64,000 nt of DNA from Rosa chinensis (Eukaryota > Streptophyta > Magnoliopsida > Rosales > Rosaceae). The DNA is taken from the NCBI RefSeq assembly GCF_002994745.2, contig NC_037091.1, positions 26,231,789 through 26,295,788 of the forward strand, read 5' to 3'. Both the position numbers and the translations under genes were made by a program. The notes under the pieces were generated by a model, which was not told where the DNA came from, did not search any database, and saw only the letters and a program-made list of their open reading frames with translations. Positions 58,085 through 64,000 of this stretch are shown here, piece after piece (the stretch's first letter is position 1; each line of letters starts with the position of its first letter).

Positions 58085-58629
58085 TGTTAATGCTCAGAAT
58101 ACAGCCAATTTGGTGTCGACTTCTGTTAATGCAGACCGGGGTCTGGATCTTCCAAAATCTTGAGAGGGTTGCAAACTGTCACCACCTGTCAAATGAAATA
58201 CACCGGCATCAAGAGGGGAGACTGCGGTTGGCAGTCTTCGCTCCTCTGATGCTCAAGTCAATCAATGTATATCTATTGATAGAGTAATGATATGTAAGTA
58301 TTTAATGTGTAATTAATGAATGGAGGAAAGTAGACATTTTATAGGTGAGGAGGGATATGACCTCAGTCTTATTTTCGATGTGGGATTGATATGCTTCGGT
58401 CTGATGCTTTCGGGCCTCCCTAAAAGGTCGACTTTAGGAGGCGCGTGGCGGCCCATCAAAAGACATTTCAGCCTGAGACATAGTTGAGGCTGAAAATTGG
58501 CTTGCAATGTTCCGAGGGGTCCCACTTTCCCCGTCATTCAGACAATGAGAGGTTGACTTCAGTAGGTTCTGATTATGGATGATAGTGTCATGTATGTACA
58601 AATCCCCCAAGTCCCCAGTCAAGGAGGGA
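58085..58629 (+). mobile_element. LTR fragment related to the 47162 element
   Basis: TGTTAATGCTCAGAATACAG...GTATGTACA (58085-58600), then 29 bases of internal sequence (AATCCCCCAAGTCCCCAGTC...). It shares GTCTTCGCTCCTCTGATGC, ATTTTATAGGTG and TTATTTTCGATGTGGGA with the LTRs at 47162 and 51799. No second LTR and no target duplication. It is inserted within the CACTA element. Confidence 0.75.
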
Positions 58630-59545
58630 TATCTAATGAAACAATGAATATCAAGATGAATTACTTGACTGAGTGTGGAGATGATTACGAAGAAAACATT
58701 GGGTATGACGATAGTGAGACCAAAGATGTAGGTGGTATGTTTCATCAGCAAAAAATATTTCCCAACAACGACAATCGTTCATTAGAGACTTATGATAATA
58801 AAGAGACTAAGAGGTCCAAAAAAAAAATTGGGCATTGGAGGGACCAGAAAAACGATTGTTTTGGAACCGCTTTGGGCTTCCTAAGGGTCCACGAAAAATG
58901 GTGGCAAGATTTTCAAGATTTTTAGGCATTTTGGTATAAAATTGTTCACTAATTAGCGAACTTAAGTTTCGCAAGTTAAAAAAAAAGTGATAACCATGAA
59001 GAGCTTGGGATCAACTAAAGGTAAATGTTAAATCTTTCAATTTTTTCCATTCTACTGCACAATTATGCATTAATCAACTTAGTTCTACTATATTCTCATG
59101 ATGTTAGAGAAATTATTGTAAGCTATTTTTTTAGAAAACTCTTGACTTGATGCACCCACAAGTTGCTTGTTTGGAAAGTAAAATCAAGGAAAAAGTCAAG
59201 AGTAGGTTGAATGAATGGTGGAAGCATTGGCAATCTCCAAAGCAAAATAAATTGTATAAACCATTCATGAACATTTCCCTTGGGTTCCACAAACCTGATG
59301 ATGATAGTGTTGATGAAGGCCAATGGAAAGTGTTTGTTGCAACCAACAACAAGAACAATCATCAGTAGTGAAAAATTATTTCACCTTATTGAATGTCTTT
59401 ACTTCTACTTAATGATTTTCACTTATGAAACATACAGAGGATGGTAACCATCAACAAAAGAAACCAATATCAAAAGATAATGAACCAATCAACAGGGACA
59501 AGAACCTATGCTAATGTGGCTCATGAATATGTGAGTAAATCTATA
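58630..59545 (+). pseudogene. CACTA second protein (plant transposase, En/Spm type), remnant
   Basis: After the LTR fragment: ETKRSKKKIGHWRDQKNDCF (58805), LESKIKEKVKSRLNEWWKHW (59165) and, in a later frame, KRNQYQKIMNQSTGTRTYAN near 59455. The last resembles the conserved 'NK.NR..Q...H..GTKSF' box of the second CACTA protein (PF03004/Transposase_24-like). Order and strand relative to TNP2 fit a CACTA element. The first two segments are less certain. Confidence 0.5.
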
Positions 59546-59925
59546 CTTTTAGTTACTTTCTAATTTACTAACGAAAAATGTTTGATGTGTCATCTTTTTA
59601 TAATCTATTATGACCTTTATATATATTACATTTTTCAGTGGAACTTTTGCATAGAACTGGGCGCGGGCCGGCCCGAGTAATGTTTTGTATAAACATAACC
59701 CTACCTGAAGTTTTCGGACCTGGCTGTCATGTTTTTTTAGCCCAATACACAGTTTTGAACTTTTGATTTTCTGACTAGATTGAGAGTTTTGCTAGTTATA
59801 GTTTAACTAGCAACCTATTCTGGACTTGAAGTTATGAAATTCATAAAGTAAATTACAATTCAATTCATCACAATAATTAGTGCAACAATTTAAATATTCA
59901 AGGCTTCAAGTCACAATAATTACTT
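59545..59925. other. No gene; GC-rich hAT-like fragment at 59650
   Basis: TAGAACTGGGCGCGGGCCGG near 59650 recalls the ends at 3551 and 28553; no partner terminus was seen. Confidence 0.3.
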
Positions 59926-62900
59926 TGACAGGACCCGCCCCGGGTTTCACCCTAAAACCCGAAGAGGCCCTGCGGGGCCCACCTTAGAAGGAATTCTACC
60001 AAGAATGTGGCAGAACTTCCCCCGAGAGTGGACTACCCACAACCTGTAAAACTAGGGCTGCCACTTGGTTTGGTAATTACCAAACCGACCGAATATCAAC
60101 CGATGTTTTAGGTTTGGTAAACCGACTTTTTGGTAACCGATACCGATAAAACCGAAATCGAAAATTATTGAAAAAGTTGGTTTGGTTTTGGTAAATACCG
60201 AATTTACCGATTATCTAAATATTAGATTTATATACTACAGTTTTCAATACACATACATGTATATTAAGAAATAAACATAAAAACTTTTATAATAGTATGA
60301 ACATTACTACATATACTACATTAATAGAACATGTATTTTAAGTAACCTAGTCAAAGATGGTTAAATAACCTAGTTTTATTGAAAATTACTAAAACTTGAT
60401 GTCATATATACAAAAGAAATGTATAATTAGTAGATGAATACAAAGTTTATGACTATAAAATTCAAAAACCTAGTTTTGTTCATTCTAATTTATATTATAA
60501 AGAATTAGTTGTTCTAAAGTTGGTAATACCGAAAACCGAAATACCGAATTTGGTAGATATAATTAAAAACCGAAAATTTTAGTTGGTAATTGGTAGCTCA
60601 GTTTTGAAACCGAAAGCTTTGGTTTTGAAGTTGGTAATACCTATAACCGATTCGAACCGACCGAGTGACAGCCCTATGTAAAACGCACAAAACACTTCAA
60701 GCAAACCAACTTTATACTCCTGGAGCCACCCTGCTCCCAATTTACCATCAACTCCACTTTCACAAAACACAAAACTTAACTTAACAATACTAATCCCAAA
60801 GGTTATCAGAGCAATACTAATACATAAGGACATAAAAAGAAGAGTAAAGGATCAAGGGATCCTACAATGCGGAAGTAGTGACAATTATGCCTCAAATGCC
60901 ATGTATGCCCGACCTCCACTAATTTGCCTGCAAACTGGGCATTTGAAACCAAAGGGCCCAGGGGAAAGTAATTTAAAACACGTTAGAGTGAGTGGACAAA
61001 AATAAATAAATAAGATCATTCAAATGAAAGTAAAACTTTAATACTTTCCCATATGTTCATCTTTTAAAAACCTTGATGCATGCAACGTGGATAAAACATA
61101 TTTCTCGTAACATGAAAATTCGTGAAAACATTCCAGCCCCGCTGGTCAAAAGAAATCGAGCTAGCCCCGCTAGCTGAAGGTATCAATCAAATATGGGGAA
61201 GAAGTTCTCACCATACAAATAAGGGAGCCTCCCAGGCTCAGGTCGGAGTGTCCTACACTCTGGAGCATCTCCTGCTCTGCTCTACTCACCCACGAACAGA
61301 TAGTAAGCAGGGAGGAGTACTAATAGGCTAGCTAGCAATAAATATGACGACTCAGGTATGGTGGGTTAAAATCATACGAAAATCAAAAATCAGTAAAGCT
61401 TCCCCAATATCTCACGAGAAAATAAATATTCCAACGACGTGGCCCCGCACGCCAAGATATTCTCAAATTCATAAATAAATAGGCGAGAAATGATAGATAA
61501 TTATAATCCTCTCGGGAAATCCCATTTCCTAACCACTTCCTAAACACAATTGAAATAAATCATATTTCCGAAAATAAATCATAACCCCAAATCCGAGCAT
61601 AATAAATTCATATCCAAAATTCATATGGAAAAACAATGCCAAAATGATAATCCAAACCAAAATATTATGCTCGGTGAATAAAATGATAATTAAATTATTA
61701 TTTTGGGAAAAATAAATGCATGCATCCTTATTTAAAACAAAAGTCAACTCACAGTATATGGCTAAGCTTGCCGTTTATTCGAAGTTTCCTCAAATGGAGG
61801 TTTCTCACGTCTTGTACAAAAATAATCGCGCGTAAACAAAATAATTACAGGACGGAAATTAACTTTACGATAATTAAAACGAATTTCTAATCGTCTCCTT
61901 TAATCTCTACTCCTTCAATTCTAGTCAGATTTAATCCAAACTTCACCAACAAATTCTATTCGTCGATTTAGAAATTCTAAGATGAATTCCAAAGAAATCC
62001 GACGGTCGGATTCTCGTAAATCGATAATCGAAACTCTTAATTTTTGGAAATTCATAATCGATTCAAAACTCCTCCAATCTTCACCAAACTTCACATATAA
62101 GCTCTACAATATTTATGTGATTTAACTAACTAAAAAAAAAAAAAACAGAATTTTTTCATACACCGCACTATTCACCCATTGCACTATTCATGCGGCGGCC
62201 AACTTCTCCTCCGGCCACCAAATTTCATCCACAGCATCATCTCAACATTTCCAATAACTTTCTCAACTGTGACAAAGTCAGAAAATACCTTGAAGTGGCC
62301 GAACAATTAAGCACTCCGAAGTACAGTGAAATTTTCCAATTATGCTTTCTTCCTCCATGCTTCGATCTGGGTTATGAAACTTGACGAGTATGAAGAGTAG
62401 CTCAAGGCGCTTCTAATGGACCTGGGTTTATGACCGGAGGTAGCCGAAAATCGGTGTTGACCAATTTGCTACAGCAAAAAATGTTGGCTTCGAACTCAAC
62501 ATTTCCGGCCAAATCGCTGTAAACAACTCCCACATGCGTGTTAAGGAGGAGAAGACGAATCTATCAATTCTCGCTGCTCGCCATTTGGTGGCCTAGAGGT
62601 GGAGAAAGAGAGAGTTGCAGAAGAGAGAGAGAGAGAGTTGCAGAAGAGAGACAGAGAGAGCACAGGGGGGAAGGAAAGAGAAAAGAAAGAAAAGTTACCC
62701 GGCCATAGTATACCAATCCACCATAAACAGTAACTTTCATATTTCACTTATAACTTTCGCATACGAACTCCAATTTTTATTAACCAAGTATGCACGCGCT
62801 CGGTTTAACGTCCTCTACGACTTTCATGAAGAAAAGTTTTTCAAATTTTGGCAAAAAAAAAATCAATTTTTAGGGCCACTAAACTTATCGAAAATAACTA

Positions 62901-62972
62901 AAATGTAACCAAAATCGTTAACTTTTGTTTTTCCACAAGCAAACAAATGACATTTTGGTTCGGGGCGTAACA
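59926..62972 (-). mobile_element. Solo LTR with perfect target duplication (about 3.05 kb)
   Basis: TGACAGGACCCGCCCCGGG at 59926 and GGGGCGTAACA ending at 62972, flanked on both sides by TACTT (59921-59925 and 62973-62977). On the minus strand it begins TGTTACGCCCCGAACC and contains CTTCATGAAAGTCGTAGAG, closely paralleling CTTCATGAAAGTTGTAGAG in LTR copy 2, so it is a distant relative of family A in reverse orientation. No internal domain adjoins it. A hAT MITE is nested inside. Confidence 0.88.
60053..60676. mobile_element. hAT-type MITE, 624 bp, with 8-bp target duplications
   Basis: Ends TAGGGCTGCCACTTGGTT and, inverted, TAGGGCTGTCACTCGGTC, flanked by perfect TGTAAAAC at 60045-60052 and 60677-60684. 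An 8-bp duplication and TAGGGCTG ends indicate hAT. The interior is AT-rich with repeated ACCGAAA/TTTGGTAA motifs near both ends and no ORF. It inserted after the surrounding LTR. Confidence 0.93.
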
Positions 62973-64000
62973 TACTTAATCAGTTTAACGCTTCAAGTTA
63001 GGATTCATCTTTTCCTCAGTTCATCATCACTTAAAAGTTCATAGTTCAAATAGTCTCAAATCAACAAGTTTCATTGTTCCGAAGTCTAGACTAAATGATA
63101 AAGCAAAGACAATAAGTTCGAGATTCAAATTTAAAAGGGACAAACTTCATTCCACAGATTCCATGCTTCTAGCTACTTCAACGGCTTCATTCCAGGCTTC
63201 CAGCAGCTTCATTCAAACATCAACTAGTTTCAATGGAGCGTACAAGTCGCAGTAAACCAATGTTTTTGAAAAACAATGAATGCATAACGTACATAACTAC
63301 ACTAGCTGACTACCACATCAAATAAAGTACCAAATTAAGCCAAAGCAATGCTGCTATAAAGTTTACAATAAACATAAGCACAATACCATAGAGAATAAAT
63401 CGGGCACAATAGCACAAATAAACCATAAACTTAAGCACATTAGCAGTTAGAATAGATAAACTTCAGCACATTAGCAACATTACAAACATTACCACACTAG
63501 CATTTTAGCACATCAACTAAATGAAGCATTATTGCAGCCACTGAAAACATTACCAAACGTTGACAAACATTATTGCAGCCACTAAAATAACATTTCTAGA
63601 ACACTTCCACAAACATTATCAAACAAAAATCTGGATAGAGCACTAACCTTATTTTGTGCCTTCAGTTTTTTTTAATATTTTTTGAAGACTTTGCAGCTTT
63701 ATGTGCAGATTGTTTCCCTATTTTTGTGCTCTGTATATTCTGTTGAGAATTAATATATAAGGTTTGGGGTTGGTCAATTATTGTAGACCCATAATTAGGA
63801 CAATTAACTCGATCATTAATACAGCAGTAAATATTGGCCATCAAAGCGACAATGATTACTGTCATAAGTACGGTAATAACTGTGCGCAATGATTAACCTT
63901 CATAAATGCTTGGTGATTAACTGTCATAAGCGTAGCAATGATTGTCATCATAAGTGTATGAGTAAATACAGCCATAGAGGCAGTGGTAATGATTACTTGT
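62973..64000. other. No gene recognised
   Basis: AT-rich sequence; short irregular repeats of CATTAGCA/AACATTA (63430-63600) and TGTCATAAG (63860-63950) are visible. Nothing codes convincingly. Confidence 0.4.

Noticed and set aside
60645..60660. B-box-like TTCGAA motif
   Set aside because: Part of the hAT MITE terminal sequence; no tRNA or SINE structure around it.

Overview
This is nuclear DNA from a eudicot plant. The evidence is GT-AG introns, an autophagy ATG11 gene, a CASTOR-type symbiosis ion channel whose product closely resembles legume and rosid relatives, and a dense load of plant transposons (LINE, gypsy LTR elements, CACTA, PIF/Harbinger, hAT). The sequence suggests a rosid, possibly Rosaceae, but the window does not prove this. 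Only two genes look intact, and both are on the minus strand: ATG11 (5' part only, running off the left edge) and CASTOR (11 coding exons plus one alternative exon, complete).

Layout. 1-3260: ATG11, its 5' leader and a TATA box. 3550-8560: a hAT-like fragment and a degenerate LINE ORF1 split by a 3.1 kb solo LTR. 8560-10890: no gene seen. 10890-14960: a broken LINE ORF2 ending in an AT microsatellite. 14965-17110: no gene seen. 17111-25947: CASTOR. 26350-30200: a PIF/Harbinger remnant (transposase plus the start of its Myb-like protein) cut by a GC-rich-ended repeat that carries a 520-bp tandem array. 31343-31417: a broken first exon of a casein kinase 1-like gene. 31500-41690: an old LTR invaded by a very young Athila-like deletion derivative (32019-39407). 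41960-42884: a CACTA-like fragment and a small exon of unknown identity. 42885-45999: a second LTR of the 5336-8440 family. 46000-47007: an F-box pseudogene fused in frame to a retrocopy of ribosomal protein P2. 47162-52198: an LTR element carrying a spliced, coiled-coil 'gypsy-type transposase' gene full of nonsense codons. 52200-55100: retroelement remnants. 55140-59640: CACTA transposase and second protein, split by an LTR fragment. 59926-62972: a solo LTR with perfect target duplications and a nested hAT MITE. 62973-64000: no gene seen.

The observation most worth following is in CASTOR. Two adjacent exons of exactly 99 nt encode alternative versions of the start of the second RCK-like lobe. 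They are separated by an intron of only 57 nt, the classic arrangement for mutually exclusive splicing. The same gene has an 87-nt, stop-free first intron that would insert a hydrophobic segment if retained. Exon boundaries were read by eye from splice signals, reading frame and remembered family sequence; no search or alignment was run.
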